29,594 nucleotides of DNA. Origin: JAHWKS01 sp964458385. Its GTDB lineage: Bacteria > Planctomycetota > Planctomycetia > Pirellulales > Pirellulaceae. Below the pieces are notes generated by a model that was not told the DNA's origin, did not search any database, and saw nothing but the letters and a program-made list of their open reading frames with translations. The position numbers and the translations under genes were made by a program. How positions within the stretch are numbered: position 1 is the stretch's first letter; every line of letters starts with the position of its first letter. Shown piece after piece: positions 16,159 through 24,084 of this stretch. The stretch spans positions 1-29,594 of the forward strand of contig CAYWIS010000056.1 in assembly GCA_964458385.1 (NCBI GenBank). The letters run 5' to 3'.

Positions 16159-16914
16159 TCACTCGTTCGAAATCGCCGCCAAAACCTCGTCGGGAATGCG
16201 ATAGTTCGCCGAGACGTTTTGCACGTCGTCGTGGTCGTCGAGCATTTCCATGAGCTTTAGCACACGCCGGGCGTCTTCGGGATCCTCGACCGTCACGGTG
16301 GTGGTGGGAATGCGGGTCAGGCCCGACGATAGCGGTTGCAGGTTCGCTTTTTCCAGACCTTCTCGCACACTGGTGTAAACCGACGGGTCGCACAGAACCT
16401 GGAAGACGTCGCCCTCGCGGCGAACATCTTCCGCCCCGGCTTCGAGTGCAGCCATGGTGAGTGTCTCTTCGTCCACTTCTTCGGCGCTGAACACAAACTG
16501 GCCTTTGCGTTCGAACATCCAGGCTACCGAGTTGGTGGCGCCCAAGTTGCCGCCGCAAACTTCGAACACTTTGCGAATTTCGGGAGCGGTGCGATTGCGG
16601 TTGTCGGTCATAATGTCGCACATCACCGCCACTCCGGCGGGGCCGAAGCCTTCGTAGATCAATTCTTCAACATCGCCGCCTTCCAGTTCGCCCGTGCCTT
16701 TCTTAATGGCCCGTTCGATATTGTCTTTGGGCATACTGACGGCTTTGGCGTCGGCCACGGCCTGACGCAAGCGGGGATTCATGTCGGGATCGCCGCCGCC
16801 CATTTTGGCGGCGACAATGATGGCCTTGGAAAGCTTGCTCCAAAGCTTGCCGCGTTTGGCGTCGACGGCCGCCTTCCGATGCCTGATATTTGCTGCGTGG
16901 GAATGTCCTGCCAT
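16159..16914 (-). CDS. yebC: YebC/PmpR family protein
   Basis: The product is 251 residues, the usual family length, starting MAGHSHAANIRHRK as nearly all members do. The three-domain signature is present: the N-terminal AGHS-KR block with WSKLSKAI, the NIERAIKKGTG segment, LIYEGFGPAGVAVMCDIMTDNRNRT, GGNLG-SVAWMFERKG, and the C-terminal domain with LDDHDDVQNVSANYRI. Members are known both as DNA-binding regulators (PmpR) and, more recently, as ribosome-linked factors helping translation of proline-rich stretches (TACO1/YebC). This is a full, ordinary copy. AAGGAC precedes the start. It ends at a strong terminator and seems monocistronic. Confidence 0.96.
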   Translation of the reverse strand: MAGHSHAANIRHRKAAVDAKRGKLWSKLSKAIIVAAKMGGGDPDMNPRLRQAVADAKAVSMPKDNIERAIKKGTGELEGGDVEELIYEGFGPAGVAVMCDIMTDNRNRTAPEIRKVFEVCGGNLGATNSVAWMFERKGQFVFSAEEVDEETLTMAALEAGAEDVRREGDVFQVLCDPSVYTSVREGLEKANLQPLSSGLTRIPTTTVTVEDPEDARRVLKLMEMLDDHDDVQNVSANYRIPDEVLAAISNE

Positions 16915-17048
16915 AAATTAGTCCTTGAATGGTGGTCGAGATGATAGGGGGAGATTGTGGATCGGCGGCGTTGGCTTCCGACGCGGCGATCCTGGGGCGA
17001 TAACCCCTCGGCCTCAATGGCGACAGGGGGAAGAGAAAGAAGACTCGC

Positions 17049-19319
17049 TTACTCGGGCGCGAGTTTCTTGTTCACCTTCTCCATCGCTTCGGTATCGTCG
17101 ATCTCTTTGTAGGCGGCTGCGGCGCGGCGCCAGGCGTCTTGGGCCTTTTCTTGCTGGCCGAGCTTGTGGTAGACGTCGCCGAGGTGATCGAGAATCACGC
17201 CATCGGCCGATTTGCCTTGCAAGGCAATGGCTTTCTCCAGGTGCACAAGCGCCTCCTCGGTGCGGCCGAGCTGGAACAGGGCCCAACCCAAGCTGTCTTG
17301 GTAGGCGGCGTTGTCGGGGTCCGCTTCAACGGCCTTCTGGACCATGCGCAGCGCGCGCTCAAGACGAATTCCCTTTTCCGCCCACAGATAACCCAGGTCG
17401 TTGAGAGCGCCAGGATCGTTCGGGTATTCGTCCAGAACTTGCTCTAACCATTCTACACCGTCGTCGAAGCGGCCTTGTTGCACGCAGATGTTGGAAAGGA
17501 TCAACTTGGTTTCTCGCACTAACTCGCGAATGGCCTCGGAGCGGTAGTCATCTTCGATCTTCGCCAGCAGATCCAGGTAGCCTCGCTCGGCGGCGCCGTA
17601 GCGCTGGGCTCGATAGTTGATCCACGCCACGCGGCTTTCGAACTGTGGGTTCTCGGGGCGAAGCTGCTGGGCTTGGAGGGCCGCCGTGAGCGCCTCATCG
17701 GGCCGCTTGGCGAAGGCCAGGGCGTTGGCCAGATAGAAGTAGAACGCGGCGTCGTTATCTGGGTTGACTTGGTCGTCAATGCAGCGCTGGAAAACTTCGG
17801 CTGCTTTCTCGAACTCTCCCTGCACGAACAAACCCATGCCCCAGGCGGTAAGCACGGCCGCGGCGCCGGGTTCGCTGCGTTCGGCGGCGGCGTTCATGAG
17901 TCGATTCGCGGCGTCAATCTTGTCCCCTTCTAGGGCCAGCAGGCCGGCCGCGTACGCAACGCCAGGATCCGCGAGTTTGCCATCGGCGGCGGCGACGACG
18001 CGGTCCACCCGTTTGCCATCGGCGGCAATGGCCTTCACCTCGTCTTCGTAGTTCTCCAGGGAGCCGTCTTCGATGACGGCCTGCGCTAGCACTTCCAGCA
18101 ACTTGTCGGGCGCGTCCTGCTTGTGATAGACCTGGATCAAACCGCGATAGACCTCCGGGGTCGGCGCAAGCAACAACTGCTCGCGATAGACGGCCTCGGC
18201 GTCTTCCAGGCGGTCGGCCTGCAGGAAGGCTTCGGCCGTGAACGAGGCCAGGCCGGCGTTAGCCGGATCGTCGGCATAGAGCTTTTCCAGACGCTCCAGA
18301 AGTTCTTGCTGAGCTTGCTTTTCGTCCGAGTGCTTCTTGCGGAGCAATTCGGCCAACAACTCATAGGGCGCCCGGCCAGCGAGCGACGATTTGGCCGCTA
18401 GGTACTTTTCGAGCTCTTTGAACGCCGCATCGGTCTGACCTCGCTCGGCGGCCACGCGCGCCAAGCGGAAAGCCAGCACTTCGGGCTCGGGCTTAACTTC
18501 GTGGGCCTTGCGGTACACCGCTTCGGCGTCGTCGAAGCGACCGCCGCGAAGGAAGCTCTCACCCAAAAGCACGTAGGTGCGCTCGGGATCGTCGAGCACC
18601 ATTTTCTGAAGCGCGTCGTTAAGACCGTACCGGTCGGGGTGGTCCAGCGCGGTGCGCACCACCGCGAAAGCGTCCGCCGATTCCTTGTAGTTGCCCAGCA
18701 GGAAGTGGATGCGTCCCAACTCCAATTGGACCAGGACGGTATTCACATCGCCGCTGGGGAGCGGGGCGCCGTCGGCTTTTTCTCTCTCTGCTTCCTTGTC
18801 GCTGCGCTGGCCTTGCTGTTGGAGCTGGTGCACCTTCTGGTAGAGGACCAGGGCGTCTTTCCACTCCTGCTCCTGCGACAGGTACATCGCCAGACGTTGA
18901 AGGACACGGAGATCGATCTTGCCGCCTTGCTCGACCGCAATCACTGCGTAGCGAGCGGCCTCGCCGGGGCGGTTCAACCGCAAGGCAAGCGGCGCCAGTT
19001 CCTCCAGAATCACGGTGCTTTTGGGATCGTATCGCCATGCCCGCTCGAATTTGGCGAGCGCTTCGCTCGTCTTACCTCGCTGATTGAGGATGCGTCCCTC
19101 GGCGAACAGCGTGGCTGCGTGCACACGGTCTTGTTGCGCTTCGCTGGGAGCCGTGGGAAGTTTTTCGGGGGCTGGCTCCAATTCCACGGGGGCGCGCTGA
19201 TCGGGCAGGGTCTGCTTGGAAGGGGCCGGGTCGTCGGCGCGCGCGGCGCTGATCCACGCCAAAAGCCATCCCACGCCAACTAGCCACGCAAGCCATCCGG
19301 GGCGAAGCGCCATACCCAT
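17049..19319 (-). CDS. Exported tetratricopeptide-repeat protein
   Basis: The product is 756 residues. The start is ATG 19319 (GGAG 4 bases upstream) or, two codons later, ATG 19313 (spacing 10); both give the same signal peptide (LAWLVGVGWLLAWISAARA, cleaved before DDPA). From about residue 45 to the end the protein is almost wholly TPR-like helix pairs, clearest in the last 130 residues (ALNDLGYLWAEKG, AAYQDSLGWALFQLGRTEEA, ILDHLGDVYHKLGQQEKAQ). TPR arrays are protein-protein scaffolds; a periplasmic or outer-membrane-linked scaffold is inferred. A Lys/Glu/Gln-rich, probably disordered stretch (QRSDKEAEREK) interrupts the repeats near residue 180. No enzyme motif is visible. Long plus-strand frames opposite are shadows. 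Confidence 0.93.
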   Translation of the reverse strand: MGMALRPGWLAWLVGVGWLLAWISAARADDPAPSKQTLPDQRAPVELEPAPEKLPTAPSEAQQDRVHAATLFAEGRILNQRGKTSEALAKFERAWRYDPKSTVILEELAPLALRLNRPGEAARYAVIAVEQGGKIDLRVLQRLAMYLSQEQEWKDALVLYQKVHQLQQQGQRSDKEAEREKADGAPLPSGDVNTVLVQLELGRIHFLLGNYKESADAFAVVRTALDHPDRYGLNDALQKMVLDDPERTYVLLGESFLRGGRFDDAEAVYRKAHEVKPEPEVLAFRLARVAAERGQTDAAFKELEKYLAAKSSLAGRAPYELLAELLRKKHSDEKQAQQELLERLEKLYADDPANAGLASFTAEAFLQADRLEDAEAVYREQLLLAPTPEVYRGLIQVYHKQDAPDKLLEVLAQAVIEDGSLENYEDEVKAIAADGKRVDRVVAAADGKLADPGVAYAAGLLALEGDKIDAANRLMNAAAERSEPGAAAVLTAWGMGLFVQGEFEKAAEVFQRCIDDQVNPDNDAAFYFYLANALAFAKRPDEALTAALQAQQLRPENPQFESRVAWINYRAQRYGAAERGYLDLLAKIEDDYRSEAIRELVRETKLILSNICVQQGRFDDGVEWLEQVLDEYPNDPGALNDLGYLWAEKGIRLERALRMVQKAVEADPDNAAYQDSLGWALFQLGRTEEALVHLEKAIALQGKSADGVILDHLGDVYHKLGQQEKAQDAWRRAAAAYKEIDDTEAMEKVNKKLAPE

Positions 19320-20004
19320 AGAACTCCAAGAAAAGTTAAGACATTTGCAATTTCTGCATTTTAACAAACCCCCAAAAATCGTACTATGCCTTCCTATGCG
19401 GCTGACGGGCAGGGCGCGAGCGGAAGCAAGAGGCGTGACGCATGCGCCTAGGGGTTCGGGGCCGGTGACGGTGTACGACGCCGACGTCCAGGAAGGCGCC
19501 CCGACGGCGCGGGTGATGCCTGAAGCGGGCGCTGTTCCGAAAGCGCGCCACCGCCACGGCCGGACCGCCGCCGAAGCAACTCGCTTCCAGGCCGAAGAAT
19601 GACGCGGCATGAACGATCGACCCAGATCGCAAAGTTACGAAGACCTTGCCGCGTCATTCGAAAACCACACAACCTGATGACGTGGCGCGGCCTTGTCGAG
19701 CGTTGCTTGCACGGCACAACGCTTTCGACTTGCACCGGCATGGCGTTGAGTGGGTGATGCGGCTACATCGGGAGAGGGGCTGCTCTTGGCCGCTGCTGGA
19801 ATCGTTCGCTGTCTATGTGTTAAGGTCGTGTTAAAGGGCCCTGGTGAAATTGTCTTTTCGGCGGGCTATACTTAGGGCCCCACAAGGCCCGCTCTCGGTG
19901 CGCTCCACAATCGCCCGGGTTGTGGTTTCGCTAGGATGCGGCGGCCTGCGTTTCTTGCCCTGCCGCGATTAGCACTTCATTTTTGTCCCACTCAGGAATA
20001 GTTC
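19320..20004. other. 685-bp intergenic region between divergent genes
   Basis: I see no credible gene. It holds a 13-bp perfect inverted repeat (19597-19609 and 19647-19659), a TATACT at 19867-19872 without a good -35, and a small perfect hairpin at 19905-19925 (CCACAA, 9-base loop, TTGTGG). GC-rich frames here are not supported by start sites or motifs. Confidence 0.5.
19597..19659. repeat. 13-bp perfect inverted repeat
   Basis: GAATGACGCGGCA at 19597-19609 is the exact reverse complement of 19647-19659, with 37 bases between. No T-tract follows, so it does not look like a terminator. It could be a regulator-binding site or an RNA hairpin. Confidence 0.55.
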
Positions 20005-23000
20005 ATGCGAAGTCGTTTTCTCTACTTGGCGTGCGGCGGATGGTCGCTTGCCGCCATGCTTGCTGTCATGCCTGCCGCCCTGGCGCAGGAAGGCACGCTC
20101 TTTACCCAGAAACCGTCTGTGGCGCCGGCGCAGGTGCGCGGGCAAGAACAACCCCAAAAAGCCGACGCCGACGCTGTACCCGATAAGGCTGTGTTGCAAG
20201 GCGGTCCGGCCTCGGAGTGGATCTGGGGGCCAAGCAACGAGCGTAAATACATTTTCCGCAAGGAGTTCACGGCGCCCTCGCTGCTTAACTCGGCTTGGCT
20301 GCTCGCCTCGTGCGACAACATGATGACGGTGTTCATCAACGATGAGCAGGTCGTCAGCAGTGATGATTGGCAGCAGGCGGTGCGCATCAATGTGAAGAAG
20401 CACCTCAAGCCCGGTTCGAATACGCTGCTGGTGGAAGGCGCTAATCGAGAAGGCGTGGCCGCTCTGGCGGTGAAGCTCGTTCTCATTCCCGAAACCGGCC
20501 AGCCGCAATACGTGGTGACTGATAAATCCTGGCATGTGGCCGAAAGCCGCGAGGCCCAAAAGTCGCTGGAAGTGGCCACTCGCGGAAAGATGGGCGTATC
20601 GCCGTGGGGCGATGTGTTCGCCACGGCCGGCTCGTTCCCTGCGTCGAGCACGCCGCGCGACATCTTCCAGGTGTTGCCCGGATTCCAGGTGGAGCTGCTC
20701 TATACGGTACCCGCGCCGACACAAGGTTCGTGGGTGAGCATCGCCTTTGATGAGAAAGGGCGGCTGATCGCCAGCGATCAAGGCGACAAGGGGCTGTATC
20801 GCATTACGCCGCCGCGGCTGGGAAGCGATGAGCCGACCAAGGTGGAAAAGCTCGACGTGAAGATCACCGCCGCCCAAGGCATTTTGGCGGCTTTCGGCAG
20901 TCTGTACCTTTCGGTTAATGGCGGCCCCGGCAGCGGTTTGTACCGCGTTCGCGACACGAACGGCGATGACCAATATGACGAAGTAACCAAGCTAGCCACG
21001 TTCCGTGGCGGCGGCGAACACGGACCGCATGGGCTGCGGCTCTCGCCCGATGGCAAGTCGATCTACGTGGTCTGCGGCAACCATACCGACCCGCCGCCCA
21101 AGATCGATGCGAGCCGCATTCCCACGAACTGGGGCGAGGATTTGCTATTGCCGCGCCAGTGGGACGCCCGCGGCCACGCGGCCGGTCGGCTTGCACCTGG
21201 CGGTTGGATCGCTAAGACCGATCCCGAGGGCAAGACCTGGGAGATAATCAGCGTTGGCTACCGTAACGCGTACGACATCGACTTCAACGCCGACGGCGAG
21301 TTGTTCGCGTACGATTCCGACATGGAATGGGACATGGGCAGCCCCTGGTACCGCCCCACCCGCGTTACCCATGCCACCAGCGGCAGCGAATTTGGCTGGC
21401 GCAGCGGCGCGGGCAAGTGGCCCGAATACTATGTGGATAGCTTGCCGCCGGTGCTCGACATCGGCCCCGGTTCGCCGGTAGGCGTTACCTTCGGCTATGG
21501 GGCGAAGTTCCCGGCCAAGTACCAGAAGGCGCTATATATTCTCGACTGGACCTTCGGCACTATCTACGCCTTGCACCTGGAGCCGCACGGCGCCACGTAC
21601 CGCGCGGTCAAAGAGGAGTTTGTCTCGCGTACGCCGCTTCCGCTGACCGACGCGGTTATCGGACCCGACGGCGCGTTCTACTTTACGGTGGGTGGGCGTG
21701 GTACGCAGTCGGCGCTGTACCGGGTTACGTACCATGGCGATGAATCGACCGCTCGGGTCGATGCCCGCGATTCCCGCGGAGCCGAACTGCGGGCGCTTCG
21801 CCGGCAGTTGGAGGCGCACCACCAGAAGGCGAGCGACCCGGCTCGGGCCGTGGACTTCGTTTGGCCGCACTTGAAGCACGCCGACCGGTTTATCCGCTAT
21901 GCCGCTCGTGTGGCCTTGGAGCATCAGCCCCCGGCTACCTGGCAAAGCCGCGTGTTGGCGGAGAAGGATCCGCAAACCCTGATTACTGCCGCGGTCGCGT
22001 TGACCCGTCAGGGCGATAAGTCGCTGCAAGGCGAACTGCTGGCGGCGCTGGACGGCATCAAGTTCGGCTCGCTCAGCGAAACCCAGCAACTGGAACTGCT
22101 TCGTGTATACCAGTTGGCGTTTATCCGGATGGGCGAACCGGCGCCGGCTGACGCCGCACGTTTGCTGCAAAAGTTGGATCCGCTGTATCCGGCCGCCAGC
22201 GACAACCTGAACCGTGAGTTGGTCCAACTGCTGGTGTATCTCAAATCGCCGACGGTGGTCGAAAAGACCCTGGCCGAGATGCGCAAGCCCACGCAGTACA
22301 CGCCGCAAGACATTGCGGAACTGCTGGCGCGTAACCCCGGCTACGGTGGGACGATTGCCCAAATGCTGGCCAACCATCCTGAGTTGCAAAAGGTCCATTA
22401 TGCCTACACGCTTCGTAACGTGCAGTTCGGCTGGACTCTAGAGCAACGCAAGGAGTACTTCGACTGGCTGGCCCAGGCCCGCACGCGCAGCGGCGGCGCC
22501 AGCTATCAGGGCTTTATCGACAACATTCGGAAAGACGCTCTGGAGAACGCTTCGGAAGCCGAGCGTAAGGCGTTGGAAGGCGAAGTTTCGTTGGCTCCGG
22601 TTCCCGCCGCCACGCTACCCAAGCCCAAAGGACCCGGACGCGACTGGACGCTCTCCGACCTGCTGGCTTTAGCCGAAGGCGGGCTTTCGGGCCGGAACTT
22701 CGAAAACGGGAAACGCACCTTTGCGGCGGCTCGATGCGTGGTGTGCCATCGCTTTGCCGGGGAAGGCGGCGCTACAGGCCCCGACCTGACGAACTCCGCC
22801 GGCCGCTTCAACTTCAAGGATCTGTCGGAAGCGATTGTCGATCCCAGCAAGGTCATCTCCGACCAGTACCGAGCTTCGGTCATTCAAACGGCCGACGGCA
22901 AGACCTATACCGGCCGGGTGACTGCTGAGGACGACGAGAGGTTGACCATCGTGGTCGATCCCGAAGACCTGACGAAGATCGTCGTGATTCCGAAGGACGA

Positions 23001-23136
23001 CATCGAAGTTCATGAGCCGTCGAAGGTTTCGCTCATGCCGGCCGACCTGCTCAAGGTGCTCAATCAGGACGAAGTACTCGACCTGATGGCCTACCTCCTG
23101 TCGCGCGGCAACCCGAACGACCCGATGTTCAAATAG
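20005..23136 (+). CDS. Exported PVC-type propeller protein with C-terminal cytochrome c domain
   Basis: The product is 1043 residues. A signal peptide covers residues 1-27 (ending ALA before QE). Residues about 65-180 form a beta-sandwich like the sugar-binding domains of glycosidases (EWIWGPSNERKYIFRKEF, FINDEQV, LLVEGAN). Residues about 225-580 match the soluble glucose/sorbosone dehydrogenase-like beta-propeller of the planctomycete 'putative membrane-bound dehydrogenase' family (FQVLPGFQVELLY, GPHGLRLSPDGKSIYVVCGNHTD, GYRNAYDIDFNADGELFAYDSDMEWD). A helical, repeat-like middle follows. Residues about 890-1043 are the Pirellula/Verrucomicrobium heme-binding domain with C911-VV-C914-H915 and a later SLMPADLL that may give the axial Met. 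It probably oxidises a sugar or alcohol in the periplasm and passes electrons to its own heme. Confidence 0.92.
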   Translation: MRSRFLYLACGGWSLAAMLAVMPAALAQEGTLFTQKPSVAPAQVRGQEQPQKADADAVPDKAVLQGGPASEWIWGPSNERKYIFRKEFTAPSLLNSAWLLASCDNMMTVFINDEQVVSSDDWQQAVRINVKKHLKPGSNTLLVEGANREGVAALAVKLVLIPETGQPQYVVTDKSWHVAESREAQKSLEVATRGKMGVSPWGDVFATAGSFPASSTPRDIFQVLPGFQVELLYTVPAPTQGSWVSIAFDEKGRLIASDQGDKGLYRITPPRLGSDEPTKVEKLDVKITAAQGILAAFGSLYLSVNGGPGSGLYRVRDTNGDDQYDEVTKLATFRGGGEHGPHGLRLSPDGKSIYVVCGNHTDPPPKIDASRIPTNWGEDLLLPRQWDARGHAAGRLAPGGWIAKTDPEGKTWEIISVGYRNAYDIDFNADGELFAYDSDMEWDMGSPWYRPTRVTHATSGSEFGWRSGAGKWPEYYVDSLPPVLDIGPGSPVGVTFGYGAKFPAKYQKALYILDWTFGTIYALHLEPHGATYRAVKEEFVSRTPLPLTDAVIGPDGAFYFTVGGRGTQSALYRVTYHGDESTARVDARDSRGAELRALRRQLEAHHQKASDPARAVDFVWPHLKHADRFIRYAARVALEHQPPATWQSRVLAEKDPQTLITAAVALTRQGDKSLQGELLAALDGIKFGSLSETQQLELLRVYQLAFIRMGEPAPADAARLLQKLDPLYPAASDNLNRELVQLLVYLKSPTVVEKTLAEMRKPTQYTPQDIAELLARNPGYGGTIAQMLANHPELQKVHYAYTLRNVQFGWTLEQRKEYFDWLAQARTRSGGASYQGFIDNIRKDALENASEAERKALEGEVSLAPVPAATLPKPKGPGRDWTLSDLLALAEGGLSGRNFENGKRTFAAARCVVCHRFAGEGGATGPDLTNSAGRFNFKDLSEAIVDPSKVISDQYRASVIQTADGKTYTGRVTAEDDERLTIVVDPEDLTKIVVIPKDDIEVHEPSKVSLMPADLLKVLNQDEVLDLMAYLLSRGNPNDPMFK

Positions 23137-23235
23137 TCGCGAGCAAATCGACCCGGCGCGCCGCCGCAGGCCCCGTCCTGCGGCGCCGGTTCGCGAAAAA
23201 CTAAGGGCGAAGGGATTTCCCTTCTGGCCTTACGC

Positions 23236-23275
23236 AAGGCGCAGTTCCTAGGAATTGCGCCTTTTTTGTTTTTTT
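23236..23275 (+). terminator. Intrinsic terminator of the propeller/cytochrome gene
   Basis: Stem AAGGCGCA (23236-23243) with TGCGCCTT (23256-23263), extended inside by TTCC/GGAA around a short loop, followed by a long T-rich tract (to 23275). It lies about 100 bases after the stop. A second GC-rich hairpin without T-tract (GCCGCAGG/CCTGCGGC, about 23163-23184) precedes it. Confidence 0.92.
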
Positions 23276-23321
23276 CTGCTCCGTAATTAGTCGGGTACTC
23301 AAGTGAAGATCGTGGTTAATT

Positions 23322-23350
23322 TTCAAAAATGAACATCTGTTCGGTATAAT
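23322..23350 (+). promoter_or_regulatory. Candidate promoter P1 upstream of the oxidoreductase genes
   Basis: TATAAT at 23345-23350 is a perfect -10; TTCAAA at 23322-23327 (4 of 6) lies exactly 17 bases upstream. Transcription would begin near 23357, just before the possible pseudoknot, and give a leader of about 730 bases. Confidence 0.55.
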
Positions 23351-23368
23351 AGGACGTGCTGAATCGGG

Positions 23369-23417
23369 CGACGGCGTAAGGCGGGGCTCCCGTTGAACGC
23401 CGTCGTCTTGCTCCGCC
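23369..23417 (+). ncRNA. Possible H-type pseudoknot or two alternative hairpins
   Basis: Two crossing helices can form. Stem 1 is CGACGGCG (23369-23376) with CGCCGTCG (23398-23405), 8 perfect pairs. Stem 2 is GGCGGGGC (23380-23387), inside the loop of stem 1, with GCTCCGCC (23410-23417) beyond it, 8 pairs with one G-U. Linkers are 3, 10 and 4 bases. The 4-base linker is short for crossing an 8-bp stem, so a switch between two exclusive hairpins is as likely as a true pseudoknot. It begins about 12 bases after the expected P1 start site. Confidence 0.4.
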
Positions 23418-23805
23418 CAAGATTGCTTGTCCCACCGGCCAGCGCTGAGCATGGCCAACTCCCCTCGTCGTCATTCTAATCCTCCCCAAGATGCTCAACG
23501 GGCGTCTGCGGCGGAGGCGACCTCCTCAACCTTCATTCGTAGCGTGTCGACAAATCACCGCCGTTGCGGCGGATGGTGTGAAGTGCGTGCACAACATCGA
23601 GCCTTCGCGGCTGATTGGGACGGCCCGTCCGCGTTTTCCTGTTCCTCACATTTCCCCGAGACATTTTCCAAGATGGTTACTGTCCGAATTGGCTTGGCTG
23701 TGTTGGCCGAGATCGCCCTCCTTGCGCGAATGTTTTCCGAACGGACGCAGCGCCTTTGCGGTGGTAAATCCAAGGATGTTGCTTGGCGATTGGCGGGGAA
23801 AAAGT

Positions 23806-23833
23806 TTGATCCGCCTTCAAAACCGGCTACAAT
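23806..23833 (+). promoter_or_regulatory. Candidate promoter P2 of the oxidoreductase genes
   Basis: TTGATC at 23806-23811 (4 of 6) and TACAAT at 23828-23833 (5 of 6), spacer 16 bases. Transcription from here would give a leader of about 245 bases. Confidence 0.4.
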
Positions 23834-24084
23834 ACCTAGCTATCTAATCGCATCGTTCGGACCTTATCTGACGTCCGAGAAAATACACGCAACGGCTGCC
23901 CCGCTCTTCTTTGATGCGTCCGTTCCATGGGGGCGAGCCACTGCCGAAAGCACATCGCCACGGCGCGGCGTAAAGCTCGCGTCGCGGGAAGTTGACCTGA
24001 CCAGCGCGGCTGGGACCAGGGGTGTTGCGGAGACTCCCTTTCCCGGTAACGCCGTTCTTTTCCCCGTGAGGAGGTCCACGGCAG

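Larger units (their letters stand above)
23137..24084. other. 948-bp region with terminator, promoters and structured leader
   Basis: It holds a strong terminator for the upstream gene (23236-23275), two promoter candidates (23322-23350 and 23806-23833), a possible pseudoknot (23369-23417) and the ribosome-binding site AGGAGG (24069-24074) of the next gene. The plus-strand frame 23427-24512 overlaps the start of the oxidoreductase gene out of frame and resembles no protein family, so I do not call it. Confidence 0.6.

Noticed and set aside
19448..19741. Minus-strand frame of 97 codons in the TPR/propeller gap
   Set aside because: Arg- and Pro-rich shadow-like composition, no ribosome-binding site, no recognised motif.
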